Below are positions 1-15,400 of a stretch of 64,000 bases of DNA, piece after piece. The translations under genes and the position numbers were made by a program. Source of the stretch: Haliclystus octoradiatus (Eukaryota; Cnidaria; Staurozoa; Stauromedusae; Haliclystidae). The notes beneath the pieces were generated by a model. The model saw only the letters and a list, made by a program, of their open reading frames with translations. It was not told the origin of the DNA and did no database searches. Positions within the stretch are counted from its first letter, which is position 1; each line of letters starts with the position of its first letter. Location of the stretch: assembly GCA_916610825.1 (NCBI GenBank), contig OU744452.1:11140110-11204109 (forward strand), given 5' to 3'.

Positions 1-2641
1 ATTATTCAATGAAGTAATTTTAATATGGTCGAAAAAAAGGTTGTAAATTCAAATGCTAAAGTAAAAATGAATTCCAGTGCTTCAGCCAAATATTAAAACG
101 TTTTTTAATTTCATCTTCATTTCATTTACAATTTCAGTCGCGTGCACCACCCAGGCATGGAGATACTGCCATGTAACCTTACAATGCAACAAGAATAAAT
201 TGAATCTGGTAAAACTGGATAATTAATTTCAACATCATTCAATAGTAATAGAATGCAGCTTAAATGAATGGATTTTTGAAATTTGATATGTTTGCTGTAT
301 AATGACATACAAAACAATTTGTTTTGAAACGAATATGCATGTTAAAATGTTTGGTAGGGAGTATAAAATTAATTATTATTCTAGATGATGACTAAAAGTA
401 GTGTCATACAAGAGCAATTTGTAGTTTTAGACATTATTGATTTGTAAAATCGATTTGTTAACAATCTACAATATTTTGAATAAGGGTATTATCCAATTTT
501 GAGATTTAATTGAATTCTTTTATGATTTTACCTAATATTCTTTACTCATTTTTAATAATATGATATGTCTTTGCACATAACTCAACCAAGTGTCCCTTAA
601 TTAATTAATTTCATATAAAATATCTCAAATATTCACTTCCTTCGATGAATCATTTTCCACCAAGTAATTGCCTTAAGTGTAGCTTATTCAAACGAAACAA
701 CGCGAAAATCGTTTTTTCTGCAGAGGAGCTACTTTGTTTCTCAAATATTTTGTATGTGCAGGGGGGGTCACTGAGGGAGAGAATCCTCATAATTATTAGC
801 ATAACAAAGGATATGAACATTATCATACATCTATGCATACATCACATGAGATCAAGCAAATGTTTCTGTATCATAAATAGATTTTACGTATAAATATGAA
901 AAACGTTAGTTTTGAATCAAATGGTTGATAGGAATAAATCAGATATTTCCTATGTTGTCAAATTAATATTACTAGTCAAATGAAGCTATTCCTTTGACAA
1001 AGGCAGACTTAATGGAAACAGCTTGGGGATGCATTAAGATGGTCTAAATCATGTTAACATTTAATAAAATGACTTCTAGCCAGAGATATTTAATGGGGAG
1101 CAGTATCCCCTACTCTTTGTGCCCAGTCTTAGCAGGTTAGTATTATAGTTACTAGTATAGTTTGTGTGAAAAATATTTACAGTATGTACTATGGATTCCA
1201 AATATTGTCAACAAGTCCGTGTAATATTTATTGTTCTACGATACTAAGCCAAATACTATTGTAATATAAATAAAATGATTAATCAATCTGATTGGTTTAC
1301 AGTTATGATGCCATATCAACGCAGAACAAAACTAGGTACAAAAACACAATCGATCTTGGAATTCAAACTTTTGAAAATGTTGTTTGAATCCTCTTCAAAG
1401 AATTATTGATTTTAATTTAATTAATTCTGTCCCTCAACAATGTCTACGTCCAGCAATGATGATTGATATATGCATGTGTTCAATATGAGCGATGAAACAC
1501 TAGAAAAATCCCAGATAGGATTGATGTTGACTATGAACTAAGACTGACTATCAGAGATGCTCCTCAACAGTAATAAAAGTCACTATTAAATGTTTGGTGC
1601 TGTAATTGAAAATAACAACTTTTTAAAAACCATGAAAATATAATTTTACTAGTTCAATTTACAAAGTAATAAAATTCACAATAGAACAAGAATATTTTCT
1701 TAATTTAAGAAATCCAAAATAAATTTCTCACAATAATCTATGAAATTATATCATAATAATAATATTGCATTGTTACAATGCACTTTTTTAACTTTCACAT
1801 ATAATTTTAATTTTTTGGCAATTGCATTGCAATAATATTTCTTTCTATCTATATTTAGCCTACTGTAAAATTGCTTACAGCCAATATTCTACGACTAAAT
1901 AAACCAACCGTTGGTCTACCTTATATAAATCAAATTATTATATTAATTACAGGTGTGTTGCACTGAATATTGTAGTGCAATGTTGCTTTGAAATAGCGTA
2001 CACTTCTCGATTAATCTTTATATCTGAAATATTCAACATCAAAATCACATTAGCTTCACATAACTGATTATTAAATAGATATTAAACAGTTAAGAGCGCA
2101 GTACAGTGTTCTCGCAAGCAATCTCTGTATTTGATTTGAAGTGCTGTCCAGACAACACAATGTAAACAGTCTTTGATATTTGGAAACATTATTTAAAGGG
2201 GCAAATATGACTGGTGGGCTCTACTCGTTTAGAGTCAAATGCGTGTTTGTCAATCATATTGTCTCTGTGTCTGGAACCATGCTGAATCTCGAAATTTGAA
2301 GCCCTGACTGACATTGATTGTTGAATTTACGCTAAGCTTAATTCAAATTAGGCTCGTAGCGACCGCCAGTCAATGTTGACCATTTAACTGTTAAACAAAA
2401 ATGACATATGGCCTAATAATTTGTGAGTTGGTTTTGACTTTCTTTCGAACTGATAACGATATGATAAATAAAGAATTTTCAGAAAATACTACTTTTAGCA
2501 ACTTTGGCTTCATCTGTTTTTAAAAAGAAACTTTCATTCAATGTTTTACTTTAATTTGGAAAAATGATTAACATTCTGCTCTCAACCAATCATATTGCTT
2601 GATTCTTATAAATAATGTCTAATGTATTCGTAATTAGATAC
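1..2641. other. 3' flank of the PCSK7-like gene, no gene recognised
   Basis: AT-rich sequence with only short open frames on both strands. I see no conserved protein motif, tRNA or long repeat. It should hold the 3' UTR of the minus-strand PCSK7-like gene. It could also hold a further small exon if the perfect GTAAGT at the end of exon 19 is used as a splice donor. Confidence 0.5.
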
Positions 2642-3489
2642 TTACTGTTTTGGTTTCTTTAGTATCCCTTTAAGTTTTTTCTTCTTATTCTTATCCTCTA
2701 CGTGTGTCATATTGACATCTTCACTTATATTAACAACAGATTCTGTAATTTCATTTCTAAGTTCATCTAATTGTAATTTTTGTTGTCTTTGTAATATCAT
2801 ACTTTGTTCCATCGCAAATTTTAAACGATTTTCAAATTCTAAAGCTCTAGCTAGTTCTTCAGGTGTATCAAAATGGCTGCCCATGGGTGAATCGTTTGAT
2901 AAACCAAGAGTTAATGATGTTGCACTTAGTTCTTTGTTGCCTTGTTCCAACAAAAGACTAACGGAAAGAAAAACAAATATAATTGTTATAAATTAGCATT
3001 ATACTCAAACATCAGACATGAGAATTGAAATTTCAAAATAGTCTGAAATATACAATACAATATCTTGATAGATTTGAATGGATTTGAATGGGAAAGTAGT
3101 TCCAAAGCATTTCCATATGGTACAGCCTTCAATTTTACTTAGCCATGACAAGAAACTCAGCAATGAGCAATTAGAATATTTTATAGCCACATTTAGATAC
3201 TGGACACTGTTGTGTAGTATTCAACTCGCTCGCAAACCCCCAATCAATGTTGCAGTATTGCTCTTCCAGATCAACAGTCTTGAACCTACCTTAACCGTGT
3301 CAGATCATGTTCATTCAACGTAACAGATTCTTCTGCGCTGTATAAACTATCATCATTAAGTCCAAACATATCAGCTTCATCTGGAGATCCAGCATCTTCG
3401 TTATCAAAAACTTGGTTCAAGTTACAATATGATTCCATCATAAAATAGAAACCAACCAATGAGAAGAAAGCACTCAGTAAGAAAACAGC
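2642..3489 (-). CDS. PCSK7: PCSK7-like exons 18-19: membrane helix and cytoplasmic tail
   Basis: Exon 18 (3290-3489) opens with one hydrophobic helix at about residues 691-708 ([16 protein letters not shown]), followed closely by a Cys. An acidic cytoplasmic tail follows ([16 protein letters not shown]), and exon 19 adds a Leu-rich stretch and a Lys-rich end ([11 protein letters not shown]). The tail is about 150 residues, longer than I expect for vertebrate PCSK7. The stop codon TAA overlaps a perfect donor (CA|GTAAGTAT), so a spliced version extending into 1-2640 cannot be excluded. Confidence 0.85.
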
Positions 3490-6400
3490 CTGGAAAATAA
3501 TTATCAACGTTATATCATCATATCAAGGCAATAATGAACAACATCAACATTTTCCTGACTTTCACAAACATTTGAATGTTTTACCTAGCCATCACATAAT
3601 GTTTGGGACATGTTGGGTAGATATACAACATTTATAAACATTGCCGTAGATTTTTTCTGTCAATTTTGAAAGTTTTGAATATTAATCAAGCAGCGTAGTT
3701 TTCGTCTGGTGCAATTTGGCATATTTGTCAGCAAAGAAAATAATTGAACAGAAGATTTTCTATTAGCCATTGGAGATATTGAGAAGGAAGAGGGAAAATA
3801 TTGGACTTTCTTAAAAATAGTCTGAAATCCGCCACCAAAAGTCTGAGAATTCTCACGCCTGTTAGATGGTTCTGCCAACTAATAGTACTTTAGATTGAAG
3901 CATGGTCGGAAATTGTACAATTTTCTTTGATTGGCTAAGGCTTTGTTTGCCTTAGAACCTTGAATCATAAGCAACAGATCATGTACGTGTTTTATGGCAA
4001 CCAACGATGATCCAACGATGATTGGTAGACTTACCTTGAGCAAGCGTGATGACATTGGTCTGACCTCTTCTGCATGTGGATATGGTAGTGGACACGGAGG
4101 TCCTTTAGATTTCAAGAGATGTCCTCCGTATGAATCTTTAACTAACCTGAAAGATATATTTCACTGTGAAGCATCAAGAAAAGAACGATAAGCGGTCACC
4201 TATGAAGGAATCCACACTAATTTATACAGCAAGGCCAAATACAAATTAAAGCAATTTTGACAGTAACGCCCGCACCACATAGATGAGTGGATCTTTATGT
4301 TCAGATTATTTCCTTATGAAAACTACCTCAAGAACAATATATCCAGCACCCATTGATAATACATGTCAAACAAAGTTCAATTGATCTGATTGCCCTATTA
4401 AAAACATCAATCATCACACTAAATTATCTTCCAAACTTCCAGTCTTTTTCACAGTAAAACATGCTATAGAAGACAGCTCTATGTAGCAGTCATCTGGGTA
4501 TAATGCACACTGTAATATAAGCATTATTCTACTGAATCACCCCTGTACATTGCAGTCAATGTCTCCATATTACCTAGCCGGCTAATATATACATGCTTCA
4601 CATATATCTATTTGTAAACTCACAATTCAGTAATATACGATGAGCACTACTTTACTGAATTACCCCCTGTACACTGAGGCCATCTGGATATAGCAGTCAA
4701 TGTCTCCATATTACCTAGCCAGCTAGTATATTCATGTTTCATGGTATATCTATTTGTAAACTCACAATTTCCGATTTTCAATTTCCTCATGCGTCATCAA
4801 CGAACCATAAAACGTTAACTGCCAACTCTTGAGTACTCCATTTGGTCGAGTTCCCCCTTTTAATAGAAGCACATGAAACAAAATAAAAATTCTATCTGAC
4901 CCGATTTAGAGTTTCAAATATATGACTTTCGTTAGAGTTATTTGAGTTTCAATCACCCTCAACTGCAACCTGATATTGAGACTCTAAAATCTATTGTATG
5001 GATACATTTTCATTAAACACTTTTGTGGGATGACAAATTTGATTTATTACAAATGTAAGTCTTTGATCAATTTCACTTGCACTTAAGGGGGCTGGACATT
5101 GGCATTCTCAACCAATAAATAGAACTTAAAAATGTATAATCACTCTATATCTGCATGACCAGGGATGGATGGTATTCAATTGAGACGGTATCGCCCATAT
5201 ACTGCTCTTCTGTCTGGTGGCTCTTTTCGCTAAGAGCAATGATTGTAAATCACGACACGCCGTCACGACACTGCAGATCAATCTCAACAGATTTCATGGC
5301 AGATACGTCTCGATTGTCAGTGCGCAACGATGCTCCGCAGCTACTCACAATGCAATTCCCTCTGGACCATTCCATCCGCCATCAGAAGATGGTACTCATT
5401 TGATGTTTTAGATAAAGTCAAGGCTGAGTTGACCTTCGGGGGATTTGAAATTTTGAACCACAGTTGATCAGACATACGGTATACACAAGAAAGAATGTGA
5501 CAACAGTCAAACGGAATGTGCAAAAGAAACACAGGCTACCCTGTAAATGGAGAAATGTGTTTTCTTAGGCAAGGTAGTTGTTTTTACAAGTTTAACGTAA
5601 TTTTTTAATAATGTCAATAGTCTGATATCATAAACATTGAAATCATACCTGAGTCAATAACAATCAAACTCCATGTTCCCTGGGGACTTTCTCCCCAACA
5701 CCGCACAGTTGAAAAAGTCCAATCTTTAAACCCTTCACTTGATCTGGACAAAAGTAACAATAGAATTCAAGTTGTTTATAAATACTTGATTAAAAACAAT
5801 TGAATTACGACCCTTTCATCAATCTTGAGAGACGATTACATTTGCTAGGAACTAGATTATGATAAGTTATAGGTGCAATAGACAGGCGCCTGCTTTATAG
5901 GAGTAACCGTTATAATATGTTTTACTGTATAATACAGTCGAACGCGGGTAATATCCCCTCATTTAATGTCCCGTCTTGCTTAATATCCAAACGTAAAACT
6001 GATTTCTATGTTTAATTATCCATACAATCTCTCATATTCTTACCTCGCTTAATATACCAATTTTTATCTGAACCATAGGAGGGATATTAAGCATGTTTAA
6101 CTTTACTATTATGCTACTATTACTATACCATGCTAACAATCAAAATCTGATACAGTCAAACCTGCTTTAACGGTCACCTCTATAAAGCGGCCACCTGTGA
6201 TAGTGGTCACTCTTTCAATCTCCAAAATAGCATTTTCTATTGAATCAAACCTGTATATAAAGGCCACCTGTCTATAATGGTCAATTCATCTACCTCTCTT
6301 AGCTGGCCGTTATATACAGGTTTCACTGTACATCACAGTGTTAAGCCATTCACTTGAGCATTTGAAACTGTGACAGGAAAAGTTTGTAGCAATAAAAGCT

Positions 6401-9400
6401 GCTGTTTTTCTTTCGTTAATGAGTCAATAATTTGAGTGATGAACCATCTGTGCAACTGTTTCAATAGGGTAGTACAAGCATTGTATGAAAGAATATGTTT
6501 GCAGTACCTGTCATATTTTCTAGGTGTTGCTAATTTTGAAACTGTTCCAGAAGGTGATACCAAATTGATAACTATACTGCCACGACAGTGATGCTGTAGC
6601 CTGACCTAAATATGGTAAAAGAAGCATTACATAAATTCATACTCACAAACAGTTACTGAAAACAGTACAATTAAAGTTTCATTAATTCCATTTTATAGAA
6701 TTTAGACATGAATAGTTAACTAAACTTCCAATATACGTAGGGTTGTTTTATATGTCAGATGAGAGGGAATTTAAAAACAATTTCCATTGCAACAGTTCAG
6801 GTAGCATGTCATGTCGAGGTAAAAGGCATATGCTCCACAACCACTGCATGACATCCTTCACTGCAACCATAGGAGAAGCTTCGATATGATATGGGCAAGA
6901 AGTATCTTTTCATAATTTTTTATATTGAGAATTGTCTTATTTACAAGTTTCTTGGTCAGCTATGTATGACCGTGAGTTGTGTCGTTCTATGTGTATCAAG
7001 TATGTTGTATGTCTTTGTTTAACAAATGTTTCTTTGCATAGTCCATCTGCACATTAGTCCAATTGCTATTTCCAATGTTTCCAATATAAGAATTATGGTA
7101 GTCTCTTGTGATTGGCTTACTGTATATAATATGTGATTAGATACTGCCTGTTTTTTAAGTATAAATTTGATTAATAAAAATAAAAATTGATTAATGACAG
7201 GAAACCACACTACGTATATATTTATTTGATACGAATCACAGACGGACTATACAAACAATGAAAATTTTGTCTGAATGCAACCTACAGTTTAGGTAACTTT
7301 CAAAGCCAAGGTAGATTAGCAGTAGTTACCGTGCTTGTGTTATGTTTGTTTATTTAACTGTACAGTACATACAGTATACTGTAGATTGGACTAACTAATC
7401 TGCATGCAACATGTGGTCCACTGATTAGATTTAAATGGAAAATGCAATTATGTAATGAGAGTACAACAATGGATAGTTAACTTACTGTGATGGTGACATG
7501 TTCAAGAGATATGGTTTCTGTAGCCATATGCGATAAAACTGCAATAATAAATAATAAAATTGTGTTCCATAATTATGTTTGAAGCAGCCATCTGGAAAAG
7601 TATCAAATCATTATTGTCAACATTGATCTGAGTTTATTTCAAACATCATCCGGAAATCGTTTGCTTTCACAAGTGATTTCAACTATGTTTACAGCTCTTT
7701 ATGTAAACACTAAACAAACAAATTTGAACGATAATCTGAATGATTGTTGTGATGTTGTTTGGCTGGAATTATTCATAAATATTGAAATGTTTACATTACC
7801 AGAACCGTAATACGTACGCGTGATGTTTGATTTTGAGTTACAATTTTTAAATGAAGAATTTAACGGTAAAGGGCAGGCAGTGAGGTGATTTTAAACAGAA
7901 CTAAAATACGAACAGCGATGTTTAACAATTTAATTAATAATTCTTTACAAAACCATGCGCTGGGGAAAAGTCTACGGTCCTGGTTCGATTGTTCGCACAT
8001 GCATTAACATCTGTTCAAAGTTGGTTCAAACAAACCCCTTTCTGTCATACAAAAATGTACAATGACTGTTGCGTGATTATCACTTGTTTGTACTCAAATG
8101 CAAACTTCAGTTTAATCGATCTATGATCAAACTAACCTCTAAATCTTTTTACTAATCTTGCACCAGATGCCAAAATTGCATTATTGCATGTTATACGTGT
8201 TGAACTCCAGGAAGTCATATAGGGTACTGCTGGCCAAATCTAATAACAGAGTAGAAGAAATTTAGATCCGTGAAATATAAATTAGGACTGTAATAAGATT
8301 GTAAGATTTAGATTACCGTAAATCATTTCTCAAATAAAAGTGTTCCTAGTACAGTATGAAACCGTACTTATACCAAGAACAACGTTCATGGAAGGCTTTT
8401 TTTAAGTTCATTGAGTTTAGCTTTTATATCTTACAGTATTTTACATATGGAATTTTGCCAAAATTTTAGTATGGATCAAAAATACTGTGCAACTCCCCAC
8501 ACAGTGCTATTCATTTTTCTGTAAATGTGTTAACATCCCCAGTCGGCAGGATTTCAAGAACAATTCACATGTAATTTACATGACCTCAGCTTGTCTTACA
8601 ATACTATGCTTACCTTGGACGCAGTAACAAGCCTCCATGAACTAAGCAAACCAAAACCGTGAGTGTGGCTATGAGAGAAACCAGCTCCATTACTATGCCA
8701 CTCTTCTTCTCCCCCAACGTCACTATGCACTGCTGTATGCACCATTAAATGTTGAATATCACGCCAAGTAAGACAATATCTTATCAAGAGAAAACATAGG
8801 AGAAAGGATGACTATTTTTGTTGAATAGGATTTTTGAATGCTTCAATGTTCGATCAAAGCATTGTCACTTTCTTTACCAGTCATGATTTGTGGCATTCCT
8901 TGTGCCGAAATATGTTGACCGAAGAGGGGTTCTTATAATGTGACTTTGTATACTACAACTACTATTGCGATTATGATTGACCAATAACAGGTCAATACGA
9001 AAATCAAGCAATTTGATTGGTTGAACATCGGTCAGTTCTAAATTGTATTGACCATTCCGTGTTTTCTAACTGTCATGGCGAAAAGACTCAACAGGTAATT
9101 GCGTTTTGGCTCATTAAAATACATTAAGATTCATGTTCTGATTACGTATATACGGTATTAAAAAATTGACCAGTTACTCATTGACTCAAACAGCTCTCAA
9201 GCTCGATGAATATGTACCTCATCTTCAATAAATAACTGTTTAGTATTACATTTGATTCAATAACTACAGTATTTACAAAATCCCTCAATCATATTCATAT
9301 AATATACGGTTATCAGAATTTCATACCTTGCTTCTAGCATCAACGCTATGATACCAGCAGCTAAAGGTGCTGCAGCACTTGTGCCGGTATGTCGATCTGT

Positions 9401-12400
9401 ACAACCAGTACCAGTACCCAGTCTCCAATCTGTTGTAACCTGGATAAGATATAACAGTACAGTATAAATTTGTAATCTCAACACTAGTAGATTAGACAAC
9501 TGCTGCATAAATTATTTCTATATTTCTATATTTGTGGTCTGTTAATTCGATCATATATTTCTCATCATACTTCTCAGAAGGAAAAACATTGAAGTGGTGG
9601 TTGGTGAATGACACCCCGAAACAAATTTACTTTTAATCAATCAACTATAGGAACTTAATTCATGTGTTGCTTAGGAACTTAATTCATGTGTTGCTTAGGA
9701 ACTTAATTCATGTGTTGCTTATGCATTTGGATCTTATAACTTGACCCCTGCAAGAAACAGTTCAGGAGTTCATGAACAGTTTATGAAAGTTTATGAACAG
9801 TTCATGGATGTTAAATGGTCTCAACTATTCATGAACTGTTCATGAATTGTCCGTGAGGGTTGATGAATTGTTCATGAACTGTTCATGGATGTTAAATGGC
9901 CCCCAACTATTCATGAACTGTTCATGAATTGTCCGTGAGGGTTGATGAATTGTTCATGAACTGTTCATGGATGTTAAATGGCCCCAACTTTTCATGAACT
10001 GTTCATGAATTGTCCTTGAGGGTTGATGAATTGTTCATGAACTGTTCATGGATGTTAAATGGCCCCCAACTTTTCATGAACTGTTCGTGAACTGTCTGTG
10101 AGGGTTGATGAATTGTTCATGAATTGTTCATGGATGTTAAATGGCCCCAACTTTTTATGAACTGTTCATGAACTGTCCGTGAGGGTTGATGAATTGTCCA
10201 TGAACTGTTCAGGACACCTGAATTGTTTTTCACAGGGGTACTGCATCTACTCATATGATAAACCGCTTACAATATTTCTTTGGTGGCCTTTGCCACTGCT
10301 ATACGTAACAGCAAGCATAGCAGCACAATGCTCAGCATAATATGGCATATGTCCAAGTTCATCAACAGCTCCTAAATTGAATGACAGAAGAACAAAAATT
10401 ATATTAGGCGATTGACGCATTCTATAATCGTACTACAGATCAGATAACCACCCACTGATATATTTTCTTGATAAAGAAATGTTGTTTCAACAAAATGTTG
10501 TATGTAAGAGTACAATCAACACAAATTTTGCAAAGGATTAACAATATCTTACCTATAGTAACTGTGAATATTGAATTTGCATAACCATCAAAATTGCAAT
10601 TATCTTTAAAATGTCCACCATTTCCTGATGCCACAACGTAGATACTACCGTACCCTTTACGACCAGTCATTACACCATGAGCTAAGGCGGCCTATTGCAC
10701 AAAATAAATTATTTTGATGAAAATCAAAGTTGATAACAAATTAAGATTTCATAGTTATTATTTTATCATTTGCCTGACAATATTACGCTCAAATATACAA
10801 ATGCGCAAATAAAATTAACAACTTCAATATTTTGGTAAAAAAAATAAGCGATATAAAACAAGGTAATTGGTGTTTCAACATAGCTCATATCATTTTCAGA
10901 ATTTTATTTATAATGAAATATACATGATTTACAAGGGTTTTTAAAAAGTAAAATTAAAAAAAAAATTGATTAAGGTATGTACTAAATTACAGTGTAAAAT
11001 AGGATATCCGGTACTAACAATAGACAACAAAACAAACAGAGATTTATAACAATTTGCATTGTTCAAGTGGCGGAAAAAAGCCGGGACTTGATAGAATCAG
11101 AGTGGATGTTGAGAGTTGGCTTGATTCACCCAATTGCAAGCATTTCATGTACAAGGCAGTCAAATTTATTTAATCAAAAACTGAATTTTGATGTTGTTGG
11201 TTGACATGATTGTGTGTGTACAGCAGATCCTTTTCTATTGTGCTTGTCAGTTTTTGATTAAATTTGAGTGCATTGATGTAAGTGTCGGTGAGTATATCCG
11301 ACATGATTCGCATCACACAAATCACATTGAAAATATATACAACCCATTAACGAGACAAAAGAGCCGAATAAAACAAATTTGAACAAAAGATGTGGCCTTC
11401 AAACATAACATGACAAGTAAATAAACTACCCAGCAATGTTGTGATTTAATAAAGAAGGATATAAACAACAGGATATTTGAAAGGATTTAAAAGTTGGGCA
11501 AACATTGCCTTACAAACAAACAAGAACAATTTCACAGCAGATTTGAAGTTGTTTACCTGCGCCAGCTGATGTGGACCATCTACAGTTTTACCATTGTCAT
11601 CAGGACCCCAACTAAAAGGTAAGAAATGTGATTCAAATAAAATAAAAATAGGTCTTTATTCTTATTAAAACATATATTCAAGTCATTACAGAGAATGATA
11701 TGCGCACCTACAAGATTGATCAAGGATAGAAAATACATAAAATATGCAATAATTATTAACCAGATGCATGCCAGGTGTAATAGTCACTTCATAATGTCTC
11801 AAATAAATCATCACAGTCCCTCACAAACAAACTTACCGAGTTTATGAACCTTATGAACTGTTCATGAATTTAACAAAAATTCATGAACGTTTTATGTACA
11901 CCTTGTAATCAGCCCGGTAAACAGTTCATGAACTGTTCATGAAAATTAGGCCATTAAGCATTAACCATGGTTATTTATAACTTGAAATTCTAAAAACTGT
12001 TTTGAGGTCAAGTACTTAATAAGCACTTGGGATAGTAGAATGACCTCCTCCAGATGACGTTGAATAATATAAACAACTTTTATAGACTGATGAGTTGATC
12101 CAGACTCTTAACTTTGAGATTCATAATAATAACCCCTGCGAAAAACAGTTCAGGAGTTCATGAACAGTTCATCAACGTTCAATGGCCCCAAATTTTCATG
12201 AACTATTCATGAACTGTCTACGAGAGTTCATGAATAGTTCATAAAAATTGGGGCCATTCAACGTTCATGAATTGTTTTTTTGCAGGGGAAGAGCCAACAT
12301 ATAATATCGGTATTATTTCATCTGGTACTAACCTACAGCTATATACATCGTTTATTTCCATTTTTGTATTGAAGGCCATTGCCTCCAAACTATCTGTCAT

Positions 12401-15400
12401 TGGACCATCAAGTATCCTGACACCTACGGAAAAGAGAAGTTAGTCAAACTTACAAATTCAGACAAAATAGATAACTTCGCATCATCAAAGTTTATAACCA
12501 ATCCATGAAAAAATCACTTGAATAGATAATTCAACATGCAAGTGATCCATATCACTGTAGTTTCAGAAAAAATTAACTTCAAATGACACAATTGTCTAAA
12601 GAAATTTACTTTAAAAAATTTTTGCACACAGACTTTTTCTTTCTATATTGCATATGCGTATTTGCGCCGAGTATTGTGTACCAAGTGTTTGTTCTGAATT
12701 CATATCAATAGTATTTACGTAGTGTGATTCCTGTAACTACTCAATGTTCATTATCTTAAAATACTTGTTAATTGTCTTGTTCTATTCCCATATTTCATTA
12801 GCAAATGACAACCTACTTTCAAAAAATGGTAACAGAAAGAACAACCAGTACGCTAAATTCAGCGCTAATGCGCAGACAGATTATATGAAGAAAAATTATG
12901 TTTGCACGCAGGCTAGTAACTTTCTTACACAAATTTCATCAGTAGTGGTACAAAAAAAATGATAATTTAATATCCTAAATAGAATATATAGTATTGACAT
13001 TGAGAAGACTCTTAATTAATAAACACATACCTGATACCTTAGCGCCATATGCAACACCAACAGCACAGTATTCATTGGCAACAGCGGCAATTTCACCAGC
13101 ACATCTGTAAAATTGATTTGAGCAATACATTATCTGAGGAGTACCATCTTCTATGAAAACAGTCCATGGACGAATATTTATAGATTTCATGAATGTCAGT
13201 AAAATTCATGAACCGATGAAAACTGTTTGTGAACGAACAGAACTTAATGAACTTAACTCAGTAGATTATACATAAAAATTAATTCATAAAGTGTTCTTGT
13301 AAGGGAAGTGTTTTTTCTTAGATCAACTAATATTATTTTTTAATTGCATAACAACTCTTCAAGCTACAGTTCATGAACTTGATACGAATGTCACAAACCT
13401 CATTAATGGTTAACTAACTGGTGAGGGATGCGAATCAACAGCCAAAACGGTAATCGAATATTGGACAATGCACTATTCGATTCGAATCAAATATTAATCG
13501 AAATCTTTTGTTCTATTGTTACCATTCAAGTAGACAATGAAAACACAAACAAAACCTTCTCCACAACTGCAAGAAATGTGTTGAAAACATCAAATTCAAC
13601 TTGAATATCTTTACATAGATTTTGAAAGATTTTGAAAACATAGATATAACAGTTTGTTCGCTCAGTTCGCTCAGTTGTTTGTTGTTCAAAGCGCTTCATA
13701 TTTGACCACATCTTTTCGATCAATTAATTGTCATGGCAACAGAGTGTGAAATAGAAATTATGGCGTGTAACTTGAGATTTTCTTTGTTATGGTAATTAGG
13801 GGGAGTTCCGTATGTCACTAGTACAATTAATGATAGTTAATAGTTAATGATAGTTAATAAGTTTGTTTACAATATTGATCATCTAGATCAATATTACAAC
13901 GGATATCGTTATAAGTTATAAAACAGTTGAAATATTGTTTTGATTAGATTTTGTATAGCTGAGTAACAAACAGTCGTGTTTTAGATAAATGTTATATTAA
14001 ATAAGTTCTTTAACTTCATAGTATATCATTTATTCGTTTACTTACTTTTATCTCACAACTACAACTATATATACATTGGTATAAGTCGCGTTGTGACAAT
14101 TGGAGCCCGATTAATCGAACTTTATTCACCGCTGAGAAAAGACGAGACGAACGAGCAACACAACAAAGTATATTCAACCAAAGATCGGTGAGATCTATCT
14201 TGTTTTAAACTCCATTTAATTAACAATTTTTTACTTGTCTATTAGTTGACATCACTTCTCATATATTTGTGAATTGTGGTCTGTAATAGCGTTTTATTTT
14301 TACTGTTGCAAACTTGAACTGTTGTTTTCTTGACATATTGCGTTTTACGTTCGCCATTTTGTTGAGATTCAATATCACTGTGTCCACAGGGAGCTCAGCC
14401 CTGTCATCTTGTCGCCATTAGCAACTGGATATTTTGTATAATTTAAAGATGGCGTCTGCTATTCCGATCGATGACGTTGAAATTGAAGTTGAAACCGCTT
14501 TTCTGAGATTAACTACTGCTGAATTAACTACAGTAGCAGAGGGACTCTATATTCCTACTGAGAATTGGGAGGGAAAATCTAAAATATACATAATAAAATT
14601 ATTACGACGTTACTTTGACACTTTGAATGAACTTGAGCGTTACACAGCTTATATTAACTTGCTCAAAATTATCACGGATGAATTTGTATCTCAAACCAGT
14701 ACCACTAATGTTTCATCAGTTGCTACATCTGAGACTGTCAATATTACAACAGTAGCTCAGTCATCTATAACTGCAATAACTGTGTCTACCGATGCTTTAC
14801 CTTTGTCCTCATCATTACCATTATCAACCCAATCGATTCTGTCATCCATCAATTCACCTGTACCTACAGTTACCACTTCCACCGTACTACCTAACTCAAT
14901 TCCTAGTACTGGTTCATCATCAACAAATCCTATTATTTATAGTTTGAACCGTGTACAGAACCTGTGTAAATTGTCTGGTCAGATTGGCCATCCAGGTCAA
15001 AAAGATAAGCTGAGTTATGTTGGCCTTATCCGCCAAATTAATGATCAACTTGCACGTGGTTACACTGATAGTGAGGTAACTTCTGCTATAATTCGTGCCA
15101 TAACACCAGGAATACAGCTACGCTCATATTTAGAAACATTACCAGATATTACTTTACCACGATTAAAGGAGATTGTTCGATCACACTATCAAGAAAAATC
15201 TTCCATCGAACTTTACCAGGAACTAACCAGCATGCGTCAACAAGAAAATGAAGATCCTCTTGCATTTATTTTAAGAGCATTTGAATTGCGTTCAAAAGTA
15301 TGCCTTGCCTCTGAGGAAGAAGGTGGTGTGAAGTGTGATCATCACTTAGTGAATTCTCTGACAATGGACACCATTGAAAGTGGAATACGGCAAGAGTATG

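Noticed and set aside
12744..12962. 72-codon plus-strand frame with hydrophobic start
   Set aside because: It lies antisense in an intron of the PCSK7-like gene, has no recognisable domain, and shows no splice or promoter context.
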